Source of the DNA: Oscillospiraceae bacterium
GTDB taxonomy: Bacteria; Bacillota; Clostridia; Oscillospirales; Ruminococcaceae
Assembly (NCBI GenBank): GCA_009777835.1
Contig: WRKZ01000002.1
Location: forward strand, 1-64,000
DNA length: 64,000 nt
Direction of reading: 5' to 3'
Below the pieces are notes generated by a model, which was not told the DNA's origin, ran no database searches, and saw nothing but the letters and a program-made list of their open reading frames with translations. Made by a program: the position numbers and the translations under genes. Shown here in pieces: positions 17,371 through 25,366 of the stretch. The stretch's first letter is position 1; each line of letters begins with the position of its first letter.

Positions 17371-17399
17371 AGTATATCACGGAAAATTTAGTTTGTCAA
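17371..17399 (-). promoter_or_regulatory. Promoter of the rpsF-ssb-rpsR operon
   Basis: On the minus strand TTGACA (17394-17399), 17 bases, TATACT (17371-17376), within TGATATACT. Confidence 0.88.
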
Positions 17400-17402
17400 G
17401 CG

Positions 17403-17431
17403 TTGACAAAATAAAATTTTGGTGATATACT
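17403..17431 (+). promoter_or_regulatory. Divergent promoter of the GH113 gene
   Basis: TTGACA, 17 bases, TATACT. Its -35 and that of rpsF form one inverted repeat, TGTCAAGCGTTGACA, so the two promoters lie back to back only three bases apart. Confidence 0.88.
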
Positions 17432-17491
17432 ACTATTTATGTTAGAAAAAGAAAATTTTTTGTTTTTGTACAAATAAGGGGGAGGATTAGT

Positions 17492-18454
17492 TTGGAAATC
17501 AAAGGATTCACCTATGGATATGCCGCAAAAAGGGGCGACTGGCGAAGCCCCGCAGGAATCAAGTCGCAGGATTTGCTGTACGAACTCGGCAATAACTGGG
17601 TTTGCCTCGCTGTCTTGAATTATCAAGACAGCTTTCATTCCACCCAAATCAAGTTTGATTTCACCAGGACTCCCACCGACAGGGACGTGACTTTTGCGGT
17701 CGAAAAAGCACACTCCAAGGGAGTAAAGGTCTGTCTGAAACCTATGGTAAATTCCGACGACTATATGTGGCGGGCATACATAGACTTTCCCGACGCTAAC
17801 ATGGGGGAGAAAGACGTGTACTGGTCGGAGTGGTTTAAGAGTTACACGGCGTTCATGCTCTATTATGCCGAATTAGCCGAAGAACTGAAATGCGAAATGC
17901 TCTGCATCGGGTGCGAAATGCTCGGCACCGAACGGAAAGAGTCTTACTGGCGGGATTTAATCGCGCAACTGCGGAAGGTCTATTCGGGAAAACTGGTGTA
18001 TAACACCAATCACGGCAAAGAAGACAGGTTCGAATGGATGGGTGAGTTGGACTATATCGGAACATCGGCGTATTATCCGGTAGGACAGAAATCGTCTTCT
18101 AAGTCCGACATGACAGCCGAATGGGAGAACGTCCGTACACGATTGAACAAAATCGCCGATAAAACCGACAAGAAATACATCTTCATGGAAATCGGTTGTC
18201 GCTCGGCGAAGGGCTGTTCGGCGATGCCGTGGGATTTTTCACACAAGGAATTCCCGTGGAACGAAGAAGAACAGGCGAATTTCTATGAGTCCTGCCTGGA
18301 CGTGTTCGGCAAAGAAGAACGGTTCGCGGGGATTTTCTGGTGGGACTGGTCTACCTTCATCTACGATACCCGCAAAGAAGCCGAGACTAACATCGGATTC
18401 AACATTCACCTGAAAAAAGCGGAAGAGGTTCTTAAAAAATATTATGCTGAATGA
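17492..18454 (+). CDS. Glycoside hydrolase family 113-like beta-mannanase, cytoplasmic
   Basis: A 320-residue TIM-barrel enzyme close to GH113 endo-beta-1,4-mannanases in length and motifs: N-terminal GFTYGYAAKRGDW, NNWVCLAVLNYQD, acid/base Glu in CIGCEMLGTERKESYWR, YNTNHGKED, and nucleophile Glu in FMEIGCRSAKG. No signal peptide is present, so it would act inside the cell on imported oligosaccharides. The start is TTG with GGGGGAGG upstream. It overlaps the following FkbM gene by 11 bases. Other GH-A activities (for example xylosidase) cannot be excluded. Confidence 0.82.
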   Translation: MEIKGFTYGYAAKRGDWRSPAGIKSQDLLYELGNNWVCLAVLNYQDSFHSTQIKFDFTRTPTDRDVTFAVEKAHSKGVKVCLKPMVNSDDYMWRAYIDFPDANMGEKDVYWSEWFKSYTAFMLYYAELAEELKCEMLCIGCEMLGTERKESYWRDLIAQLRKVYSGKLVYNTNHGKEDRFEWMGELDYIGTSAYYPVGQKSSSKSDMTAEWENVRTRLNKIADKTDKKYIFMEIGCRSAKGCSAMPWDFSHKEFPWNEEEQANFYESCLDVFGKEERFAGIFWWDWSTFIYDTRKEAETNIGFNIHLKKAEEVLKKYYAE

Positions 18455-19580
18455 GAAAAAATCAAGCAGTGACATTCCCGATGAAAAAGAAAACGACGAA
18501 AATAAACCGTTCTTCCTGTGGGATTATTTGAAAGAACAGTCGGAACTATCTCGGCCGTTGGTTCTTTACGGAACAGGAGACGGTGCCGACAAAATTCTGC
18601 AGGTTATGAAACAATACGGGCTTGAACCCGATTGTTTCACGAAGAGCGGTGATTTAGGCGGATTTAAACCGAATGAGGTTTTCGCGGGTTATGACGTATT
18701 ACCGTTGGATTCGATTGTTAACAAACGGCTCAAAAATGCCGATTTCATCGTGTTGGTCTGTTTCGGTACCGATAAGAGCGATGTGCTGGAAAGACTGTAT
18801 TCCCTGGCAAAAGAGTATGAGGTTTATGTCCCGGACGTTCCGGTGGTCGGCGAAGGCGTTTACACACCGGAATACGTCGAGGAAAACCGCGACAAACTCG
18901 AAAAGGCACGAAAACTCCTCGCCGATGAAAAGTCGAAGGAGGTCTTTGACGGGTGGCTCGAATACCGATTAAGCGGGAAACCGGATATTCTTGAGGGGAT
19001 TTCAAGCGACAAATCGGAAATCTATTCATTGCTTAAACTCAATAACAAGGAATTTTTCGTGGATGCGGGTGCGTTTAAGGGCGATACGGTAAGTGAGTTT
19101 CTGGCGGAAGTCGGCGGGAATTTCGAGAAAATTACCGCGTTTGAGCCGGATGTAAAGAATTACACGTTCATGCGGCGGAAATTCTACGCTTTACCCGGCG
19201 AAAAATTCTGTGCCGTTAATGCGGCGGCATGGGACGAAGACGGAACGCTCGACTTTGCGGCTAAAACCGGGCGAGCGGGGAGTGCTTTTTCCAAAGAGAG
19301 GGTCAAGCAGGTCAAAAGCGCGAAAATCGATACGTTGTGCGGCGAAGACAAACCCACCTTCATAAAATTGGACGTTGAGGGTGCGGAGTCACGGGTTCTT
19401 CAGGGGGCGAAATCAATTATAACCAAACAACGCCCGAAAATGGTGGTTTCCCTGTATCACAGGGTTGAGGATATGTATGAGTTACCGTTACTGATTCATT
19501 CGTATAATCAGCGGTACAAATTCTATTTAAGGAAGACCCGATGTCTCCCGGGGTGGGAATTTCGGTTGATTGTAATTTAA
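18444..19580 (+). CDS. FkbM-family methyltransferase
   Basis: A 378-residue protein. The N-terminal part (about 1-150) has a Rossmann-like VLYGTGDGADKIL, as in sugar or nucleotide-binding regulators of glycan loci. The C-terminal FkbM SAM-dependent domain has FFVDAGAFKGDTVSEF (SAM site), ITAFEPDVKNY, IDTLC and FIKLDVEGAES. Such enzymes O-methylate sugars or lipids of surface glycans. It is coupled to the GH113 gene by overlap. The acceptor is unknown. Confidence 0.85.
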   Translation: MLNEKKSSSDIPDEKENDENKPFFLWDYLKEQSELSRPLVLYGTGDGADKILQVMKQYGLEPDCFTKSGDLGGFKPNEVFAGYDVLPLDSIVNKRLKNADFIVLVCFGTDKSDVLERLYSLAKEYEVYVPDVPVVGEGVYTPEYVEENRDKLEKARKLLADEKSKEVFDGWLEYRLSGKPDILEGISSDKSEIYSLLKLNNKEFFVDAGAFKGDTVSEFLAEVGGNFEKITAFEPDVKNYTFMRRKFYALPGEKFCAVNAAAWDEDGTLDFAAKTGRAGSAFSKERVKQVKSAKIDTLCGEDKPTFIKLDVEGAESRVLQGAKSIITKQRPKMVVSLYHRVEDMYELPLLIHSYNQRYKFYLRKTRCLPGWEFRLIVI

Positions 19581-19583
19581 TGT

Positions 19584-19702
19584 AAGAAAGGCATAGTTAT
19601 AAGTTTGAATAAGAGCTCACGGGGTCGGCGGCTTCGCCGTCGAGCAGGTGAGCTTGACAGGTTTGAATTCATGCCACTTTGTGGCAGAAAGGCATGGTCA
19701 TA
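19584..19702. repeat. Palindromic element between imperfect direct repeats
   Basis: A nested hairpin (outer GCTCAC/GTGAGC, inner CGGCG-GCTT-CGCCG) ends in AGCTTGACAGG, the same signature as other elements here. It is bracketed by AGAAAGGCATAGTTATA (19585-19601) and AGAAAGGCATGGTCATA (19686-19702). The right copy leads into the next start codon, so the pre-insertion leader seems to have been duplicated. A second small hairpin, GCCAC-TTT-GTGGC, lies at 19674-19686. Confidence 0.6.
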
Positions 19703-19706
19703 ATAA

Positions 19707-20480
19707 ATGAGAAAGATTATTTTCATTGCTTTAGCGGTGATTGTAGTAGCGGTTGCGGCGATTTTCTGCGTGAGGGAGTTTACCGTACCGCGAATCAACT
19801 TTGTAGCCGATGAAGTCGGAATCGTCGCCAGTGCGAACACTTTGCGGGTTTCGCGGTTGTACGCCGCCGAGGTCGATTTCGATGCGTATGAACAGGCATT
19901 AGACGAAATCATAGACATAACCGAATACACCGATGAAGAGCGGTTCGCGGCGGCATTGGCATCCGGCAGACCGGAGTTTTATCCGGTTTTCGGTATGCAT
20001 GTCCTGAATGATTCCGATAATGAGCTGCGGGTAATGTGTTTCGTCCTGGAGGAAATGGCGACCGGACAGAAAGGCAAACGCTTCAAAATAGGCGAAATCA
20101 GCCTTGAAACCATGATTACCGGCGGCGATTTCACCATTGACCGCCTGGAAATCGTTCCGTTTGTCGATACGAAAGCACCCTTCGAAATTACTAAAATCAA
20201 TTCGGCACACCAAGCCGCACTTGATATAAGTAATGCGGGAACAGCATCCCTTGTTTTAGGCGGGGACTGGCTTGAACGTCTTCGAAACGGCGAGGAATGT
20301 TCGTTTACGTTGCGATTCATCTACAACATCAAATCGGACACGTTTCTGCCGCGAATCGTACTTGACGAACAGCTCCTTCAAGTAAACGGAGTGATTTCGT
20401 ACAACAATGTCGGAAAACTTGAAGTTGATTTTGCGATTGAACCGTATTCAAGTCTGGAGGAAGCGGAAAATGCAGAATAA
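19707..20480 (+). CDS. Membrane-anchored protein of unknown function
   Basis: A 257-residue protein with an N-terminal signal anchor (KIIFIALAVIVVAVAAIFCV), the rest outside the membrane. The Cys in IFCVREF is not a clear lipobox. The outer part is mixed alpha/beta with a beta-rich C-terminal half (FEITKINSAHQAALDISNAG, CSFTLRFIYNIKSDTFLP). No known domain is recognised. The aminotransferase gene overlaps its end by 11 bases. Its leader carries the motif AAAGGCATGGTCATAA found before several other genes here. Confidence 0.75.
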   Translation: MRKIIFIALAVIVVAVAAIFCVREFTVPRINFVADEVGIVASANTLRVSRLYAAEVDFDAYEQALDEIIDITEYTDEERFAAALASGRPEFYPVFGMHVLNDSDNELRVMCFVLEEMATGQKGKRFKIGEISLETMITGGDFTIDRLEIVPFVDTKAPFEITKINSAHQAALDISNAGTASLVLGGDWLERLRNGEECSFTLRFIYNIKSDTFLPRIVLDEQLLQVNGVISYNNVGKLEVDFAIEPYSSLEEAENAE

Positions 20481-21687
20481 ATCACAGTTGCGGCAACAGT
20501 ATGAACAAATCAAAGCCGAGGGCTTAAACCTCGATATGTCCCGCGGGAAACCCGGTGCGGACGTGTTGGACTTTTCCAATGCTATGTTGACGATTCCGGG
20601 TTCGGATTATATGTCAGATTCGTTCGATTGCCGAAACTATATCCCGCTTGACGGAATCCCCGAAGTGAAGAAACTGCTGTCACCCATACTCGGGGTCACA
20701 CCCGAAAGGCTGATTATCGGCGGGAATTCGAGTTTGCAGATGATGTACGATACTATCGTGCGGGAAATGCTCTGCGGGGTGTGGAAAGAGGACAGGGGCG
20801 AAAAAATCAAGTTTATCTGCCTTGTTCCGGGGTATGACCGCCATTTCGCGATATGTGAGCGACTTTCAATCGGGATGGAGATGGTTGCTTTAGGCAAAGA
20901 CGGCCCCGATATGGATTTAATCGAAAGATTAGTCGCAGATGATGATTCAATCAAGGGAATCTGGTGTGTACCGATGTATTCGAATCCTACCGGAATTACC
21001 TACTCCGATGAAGTTGTACGAAGATTCGCCCGGATGAAAACAAAATCTGCGAACTTTCGTATTCTCTGGGACAACGCCTATGCAATTCATCATTTAAACG
21101 ATACACCGGATTCGCTGCTGAACATTCTTGATGAGTGTGAGTCTGCGGGGAATCCCGACCGTGTCTATATGTTTGCTTCGACTTCAAAGGTGACTTTCCC
21201 GGGCGGCGGTGTGGCTATGATGGCTACAAGCGACAAAAACGCCGATTTCGTGAGGGCCCACATGGGAGTCCAGACAATCGGCGGCGATAAGTTGAATCAA
21301 CTCCGTCATGTTCGATTCTTCGGTGATTTTAACCGAATAGTCGAGCATATGAAGAGGTTGAGCGGGGTTCTCAAACCGAAATTCGATACCGTTACAGAAA
21401 TACTCGAACGTGAACTCGGCAGCGATTTCGGTGTTTGGCATAAACCCAACGGCGGCTACTTCATCTCATTCGACGGGAATCCCGGAACCGCCAAAGAAAC
21501 GGTTCGGCTCTGTCGTGAAGCGGGGGTAATCCTCACGAATGCAGGGGCAACTTTTCCGTACAACAACGACCCCGACGACAAGAACATTCGCATTGCACCG
21601 AGCTTCCCCCCTGTAGAAGAACTTAAGCGGGCGATGGAAGTATTCTGTGTCAGCGTTAAATTGGCGAATGAAATAGTCAGGCAATGA
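20470..21687 (+). CDS. Pyridoxal-phosphate-dependent aminotransferase, probably aspartate aminotransferase
   Basis: A 405-residue fold-type I PLP enzyme of the divergent AspT-like group (Corynebacterium-type). It has LDMSRGKPGADVLDFSN (substrate carboxylate site), YIPLDGIPEVKKLLS, GGNSSLQMMYDT, the PLP-binding Asn/Asp/Tyr in MYSNPTG and LWDNAY, and the Schiff-base Lys in STSKVTFPGGG. GGAGGAAG precedes the ATG at 20470; an upstream start at 20407 would lie inside the previous gene. It links amino-acid carbon and nitrogen. Exact substrate preference is inferred. Confidence 0.85.
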   Translation: MQNKSQLRQQYEQIKAEGLNLDMSRGKPGADVLDFSNAMLTIPGSDYMSDSFDCRNYIPLDGIPEVKKLLSPILGVTPERLIIGGNSSLQMMYDTIVREMLCGVWKEDRGEKIKFICLVPGYDRHFAICERLSIGMEMVALGKDGPDMDLIERLVADDDSIKGIWCVPMYSNPTGITYSDEVVRRFARMKTKSANFRILWDNAYAIHHLNDTPDSLLNILDECESAGNPDRVYMFASTSKVTFPGGGVAMMATSDKNADFVRAHMGVQTIGGDKLNQLRHVRFFGDFNRIVEHMKRLSGVLKPKFDTVTEILERELGSDFGVWHKPNGGYFISFDGNPGTAKETVRLCREAGVILTNAGATFPYNNDPDDKNIRIAPSFPPVEELKRAMEVFCVSVKLANEIVRQ

Positions 21688-21694
21688 ATTCAAA

Positions 21695-22843
21695 TCAACG
21701 AATCAACTCGCTTAATTTGAGGGAGTTTTCTTCTCTGAACGCAGTAAACGTACTATTTTCGATTTCGGTGCGGATTTTTTCCATCAATGCGTTGTAGAAA
21801 TAAAGGTTGTGGATTGACGACAGTCGCCCTGCGAGATATTCCTGCGCTTTGAACAAGTGACGGATATACCCGCGTGAATGTTGCGCGCAGACAGGACAAC
21901 CACACACTTCGTCGAGTGGCTTATCATCGCGTTCATACCGCTTATTCTTGATGTGCAGTATTCCCTCACTCGTGAAAATCGTTCCGTGGCGGGCGTTGCG
22001 GGTCGGCATGACACAGTCGAACATATCAATCCCCCTGAACACCGCCTCAATTATATCGGAAGGAGTCCCGACACCCATGAGGTAGCGGGGCTTTTCGGTT
22101 GGCATATACGGTTCAACAGCTTCGATTACACGGAACATATCGTCCTTTGCTTCGCCGACCGCTAACCCGCCGATTGCGTAACCGGGCAGATTCAACTCGG
22201 CGATTTCCTGCATATGTTTCACACGGATATCGTTGTAAACGCCGCCCTGATTTATTCCGAACAATAACGCAGCCGATTCAAGCCGTAACATTTCTTCCTG
22301 ACAGCGAATCAGCCAACGGGTCGTCCGTTTGACCGAATTTTCTACGTAAACGCGGCTCTGACCGTCGGGAATACACTCATCGAAAGCCATGACTATATCC
22401 GCGCCGAGATTATATTGGATTCTCATACTTTCTTCCGGCCCCATGAAGATTTTTTTTCCGTCAATGTGAGAAGAGAAGAAAACACCGGATTCCTTTATAA
22501 TGGGTGGCTTTCCTACATATCCGCTTGATTCTGTTCCGCCTGCCCGCCCCAATGAAAACACCTGGAATCCGCCCGAATCGGTGAGAATCGGCTTATTCCA
22601 ATTAGTGAAAGCATGGAGTCCGCCCAGGTCGCGGATAACGTCGTCCCCCGGACGAATGTGCAGATGATAGGTGTTGCAAAGCATGACTTGACACTTCAAA
22701 TCCGACAGTTCCGGTGCGGAAATCCCGCCTTTGATTGCGGCGGCGGTAGCGACGTTCATGAAAAACGGTGTTTGAATCTCACCGTGTGCCGTCGCAAGAA
22801 CCCCCCTCCTCGCTTTAGAATCGCTTGTGATTAATTTATACAT
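21695..22843 (-). CDS. tgt: tRNA-guanine transglycosylase (queuine/preQ1)
   Basis: Exchanges guanine 34 for preQ1 in tRNAs with GUN anticodons. It has the nucleophile region LTDSGGFQVFSLG, GGLAVGEAKDDM, FDCVMPTRNARHGTIFT, and the zinc site CGCPVC...C with His in SIHNLYFY. At 382 residues it is standard. AAGGAGA precedes the ATG. It lies in an operon with nadB and nadC, its start overlapping the end of nadC by 13 bases. Convergent with the aminotransferase gene, only seven bases apart. Confidence 0.97.
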   Translation of the reverse strand: MYKLITSDSKARRGVLATAHGEIQTPFFMNVATAAAIKGGISAPELSDLKCQVMLCNTYHLHIRPGDDVIRDLGGLHAFTNWNKPILTDSGGFQVFSLGRAGGTESSGYVGKPPIIKESGVFFSSHIDGKKIFMGPEESMRIQYNLGADIVMAFDECIPDGQSRVYVENSVKRTTRWLIRCQEEMLRLESAALLFGINQGGVYNDIRVKHMQEIAELNLPGYAIGGLAVGEAKDDMFRVIEAVEPYMPTEKPRYLMGVGTPSDIIEAVFRGIDMFDCVMPTRNARHGTIFTSEGILHIKNKRYERDDKPLDEVCGCPVCAQHSRGYIRHLFKAQEYLAGRLSSIHNLYFYNALMEKIRTEIENSTFTAFREENSLKLSELIR

Positions 22844-23739
22844 TTACTCTCCTTATTGCAAATCACCAAACTCATGTCGAATGCCTTTACCGAATGGGTC
22901 AACGCACCCAAACTGATTATATCAATCCCGGTTTCGGCGGTCTCACGAATGTTTTCCAAGGTGATGTTCCCGCTCGCCTCCAACACGGCGCGACGTTGAG
23001 TGATTTCGACGGCTTGTCTCATGGTATCGGCGTTCATATTGTCGAGCAGGATTATATTCGCGCCTGCCGAAATCGCTTCACGGAGTTGTTCTAAGTCGCG
23101 AACCTCCACCTCAACGGGAATCATATGCCCGGCACGTTCACGGAGGGCTTGAACCGCCACCGTAATCGAACCGTAAGCATCGATATGATTGTCTTTCAGC
23201 ATCGCCGCCGCCGACAGATTGAATCGGTGATTATTCCCGCCACCGCACAGTACCGCATACTTCTGCAACGAACGCAGTCCCGGCAACGTCTTACGGGTAT
23301 CGACGATTCGTGCATTTGTCCCCGAAATCGCGTCAACACAACGACGAGTGTAGGTCGCAATTCCGCTCATATGCTGCAGAAAATTCAACGCAGTACGCTC
23401 TGCTTTGAGAATAGCGCAGGTACTCCCCGAAATCTCGCATATAATCGTACCGACTTCGAGCTTTTCGCCGTCTTGTATAAAAGGAGTAACCGTCACGCTT
23501 GCAATACGTGAACCCCACGAATCAAAGGAAAACACCCTCGCCGCAATCTCCAACCCGGAGAGAATTCCGTCAGCTTTGGACTTTATCACAGCCTTGGTGC
23601 GATTATCGGGCGAGAGAAGCAAATCGCTCGTAACATCAATGTAGTTGATGTCTTCTTCGAGAGCGCGCTTAATTATATCGTCAACGTAAAAATCGGGAAG
23701 TTTCGGCAGCAGTTTAGGAATTTGTTTAAGAAGACTCAT
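22831..23739 (-). CDS. nadC: Nicotinate-nucleotide pyrophosphorylase (quinolinate phosphoribosyltransferase)
   Basis: Makes nicotinate mononucleotide, CO2 and PPi from quinolinate and PRPP in de novo NAD synthesis. The motifs TALNFLQHMSGIAT, VDTRKTLPGLR, GGGNNHRF, LKDNH, VEVEVRDLEQL, ILLDNM and ISLGALTHSVKAFDMS are all present. It is 302 residues, with an N-terminal extension of about 15 residues compared with many family members. Overlapped by nadB upstream and tgt downstream. The third pathway enzyme, nadA, is not in the window. Confidence 0.96.
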   Translation of the reverse strand: MSLLKQIPKLLPKLPDFYVDDIIKRALEEDINYIDVTSDLLLSPDNRTKAVIKSKADGILSGLEIAARVFSFDSWGSRIASVTVTPFIQDGEKLEVGTIICEISGSTCAILKAERTALNFLQHMSGIATYTRRCVDAISGTNARIVDTRKTLPGLRSLQKYAVLCGGGNNHRFNLSAAAMLKDNHIDAYGSITVAVQALRERAGHMIPVEVEVRDLEQLREAISAGANIILLDNMNADTMRQAVEITQRRAVLEASGNITLENIRETAETGIDIISLGALTHSVKAFDMSLVICNKESKCIN

Positions 23740-25324
23740 CGGCAGTTACCTCTTTCAGAATTAAATAAGCCACCGTCGCCAGTGATTTAACCTCCGAAAC
23801 CTCCGGTGATGCTTCGGATTGAACGAGCGCGAGCATTTCTTTAATTTGCGTTACACGATGAAATCCGTCGCGGCTCTGTTCATAATCGGGCAAAACAAAA
23901 AATGCCCGTTGCATGATTGCCTTGATTTCCGCTCGAAGGCTCTCCAACAACTCACAATCAAGCGAAATCGCTGAATCTTTTTCATACGTTCGAGAAATTT
24001 CAAGGATTTCCGGGATTTCCTGTAAATTATCAAGAGAAAAATCCAAACAGTTAATATCTTCTGCGGCTAATCGGCTGAATACCAGTCCTTCCAACAGTGA
24101 GTTACTGGCTAGTCGGTTGTTTCCGTGAACCCCGGTGTACGAACATTCACCGGCGGCGTACAAGCCGTCAACTGTGGTCCTACCTGCGGAAGAAACCGTA
24201 ATCCCCCCCATGAGGTAGTGCTGACAGGGATAAATCGGAACCGGCTGTCGGCATAGGTCGTAGCCTTTTTCAAGGAGTTTCGCGTGAATCATGGGGAATC
24301 GTTCCTTCACGAACGATGATTCCAAATGCGATATATCCAGGAAGAATTCACGCTTGCCCGTACGCTTTTCTTCGGCAATTATACAGCATGAAACCACATC
24401 TCTGGGGCTGAGTTCACTTTCGCCGTAATGCTGCAGGAATCGCTCCTTTTCAGCATTGAGAAGGTACGCACCCTCGCCTCTGACCGCCTCTGAAATAAGC
24501 AGGGATTCACTGTCTCGTCCGGCGGGGCATGAAAAAGCCGTAGGGTGGAATTGAATCAGGTTCATTTTCTCGACCTTTGCACCTAAATCATATGCGAATC
24601 GGATTCCGTCACCTGTAGAAATTTCCGAATTTGTGGTATAATTATACACACGTCCGATTCCGCCGGTTGCAATCAGGCATACTTTTGTGGTATAATAACA
24701 ATAGTTATATTCTTTAACTCCGCAAAGCTCATCCTTTGGCACTCTTGAAACTCCGAAAATTCCTGCGGAATTTTCTCCGCAGGGCGAGCAAAGCTCGCCC
24801 TTTGACACTTCAACCGAGACCGCCGAAAAAAAGTTTTCTCCCGATTTCGTGAGCCGTAACAGGTGGGCATGTTCGAGACAGGTGATGTTTTCACGGGACT
24901 GTACCTGCTTCAAAAGCGTTTCCACGATTTTCTCCCCGGTGAAGTCCTTGTGGAAAGCGATTCGCTTGCGGGAATGTCCCCCCTCCAGACAGAGCGCGAT
25001 TTTACCGTCTTCATCTCGGTCGAAGTCTACACCCAACCGCGCAAGCTGTTCGACGTTTTCGGCACCGTGTTCCACCAAAATGCGCAGATTTTCACGATTG
25101 TTTTCATAACCGCCCGCCGCCAGTGTGTCGTTGATATGCGACTCCACATCGTCGGATTCGTCCAGTACAGCGGCAATCCCGCCTTGAGCCAGCGCAGTCG
25201 TACTCAAAGCGAACCCCTTCTTCGACAGAAGAAGCACCTTCAATTCCGGCGACAGATTCAATGCCGCATACAGCCCGGAAATCCCCGCACCGACTATCAG
25301 AACATCATATTTTTTGAATAACAT
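23726..25324 (-). CDS. nadB: L-aspartate oxidase with an in-frame element insertion
   Basis: FAD enzyme that oxidises aspartate to iminoaspartate for quinolinate synthesis; without oxygen fumarate serves as acceptor. N-terminal FAD site VLIVGAGISGLYAAL, LAQGGIAAV, active-site Arg/His region (FHPTAFS, RGEGAYLLN, YPCQHYLMGGI) and ASNSLLEGLVF are intact. Between the catalytic elements an extra ~35 residues (SKGELCSPCGENSAGIFG..., about 185-220) come from a palindromic repeat at 24716-24811 that also occurs in mfd; it falls in a variable loop and keeps the frame. ATG at 25324 or GTG at 25327 may start; AGAGG precedes both. Confidence 0.95.
   Translation of the reverse strand: MLFKKYDVLIVGAGISGLYAALNLSPELKVLLLSKKGFALSTTALAQGGIAAVLDESDDVESHINDTLAAGGYENNRENLRILVEHGAENVEQLARLGVDFDRDEDGKIALCLEGGHSRKRIAFHKDFTGEKIVETLLKQVQSRENITCLEHAHLLRLTKSGENFFSAVSVEVSKGELCSPCGENSAGIFGVSRVPKDELCGVKEYNYCYYTTKVCLIATGGIGRVYNYTTNSEISTGDGIRFAYDLGAKVEKMNLIQFHPTAFSCPAGRDSESLLISEAVRGEGAYLLNAEKERFLQHYGESELSPRDVVSCCIIAEEKRTGKREFFLDISHLESSFVKERFPMIHAKLLEKGYDLCRQPVPIYPCQHYLMGGITVSSAGRTTVDGLYAAGECSYTGVHGNNRLASNSLLEGLVFSRLAAEDINCLDFSLDNLQEIPEILEISRTYEKDSAISLDCELLESLRAEIKAIMQRAFFVLPDYEQSRDGFHRVTQIKEMLALVQSEASPEVSEVKSLATVAYLILKEVTADESS
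24716..24811. repeat. Palindromic element inserted in frame in nadB
   Basis: Bases 24751-24811 match 47216-47276 (inside mfd) at about 51 of 61 positions. The part contains GAAAATTCC-TGC-GGAATTTTC, then GGGCGAG-CAAAG-CTCGCCC followed by TTTGACACTTC. A degenerate second unit (CTCCGCAAAG...TTTGGCACTC) lies at 24718-24744, so the element here is doubled. nadB reads the opposite strand from mfd, yet both frames remain open. Confidence 0.75.
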
Positions 25325-25366
25325 CACTAATTAAACCTCTATATTTTCGAAAGGAAAACTTTTCTT

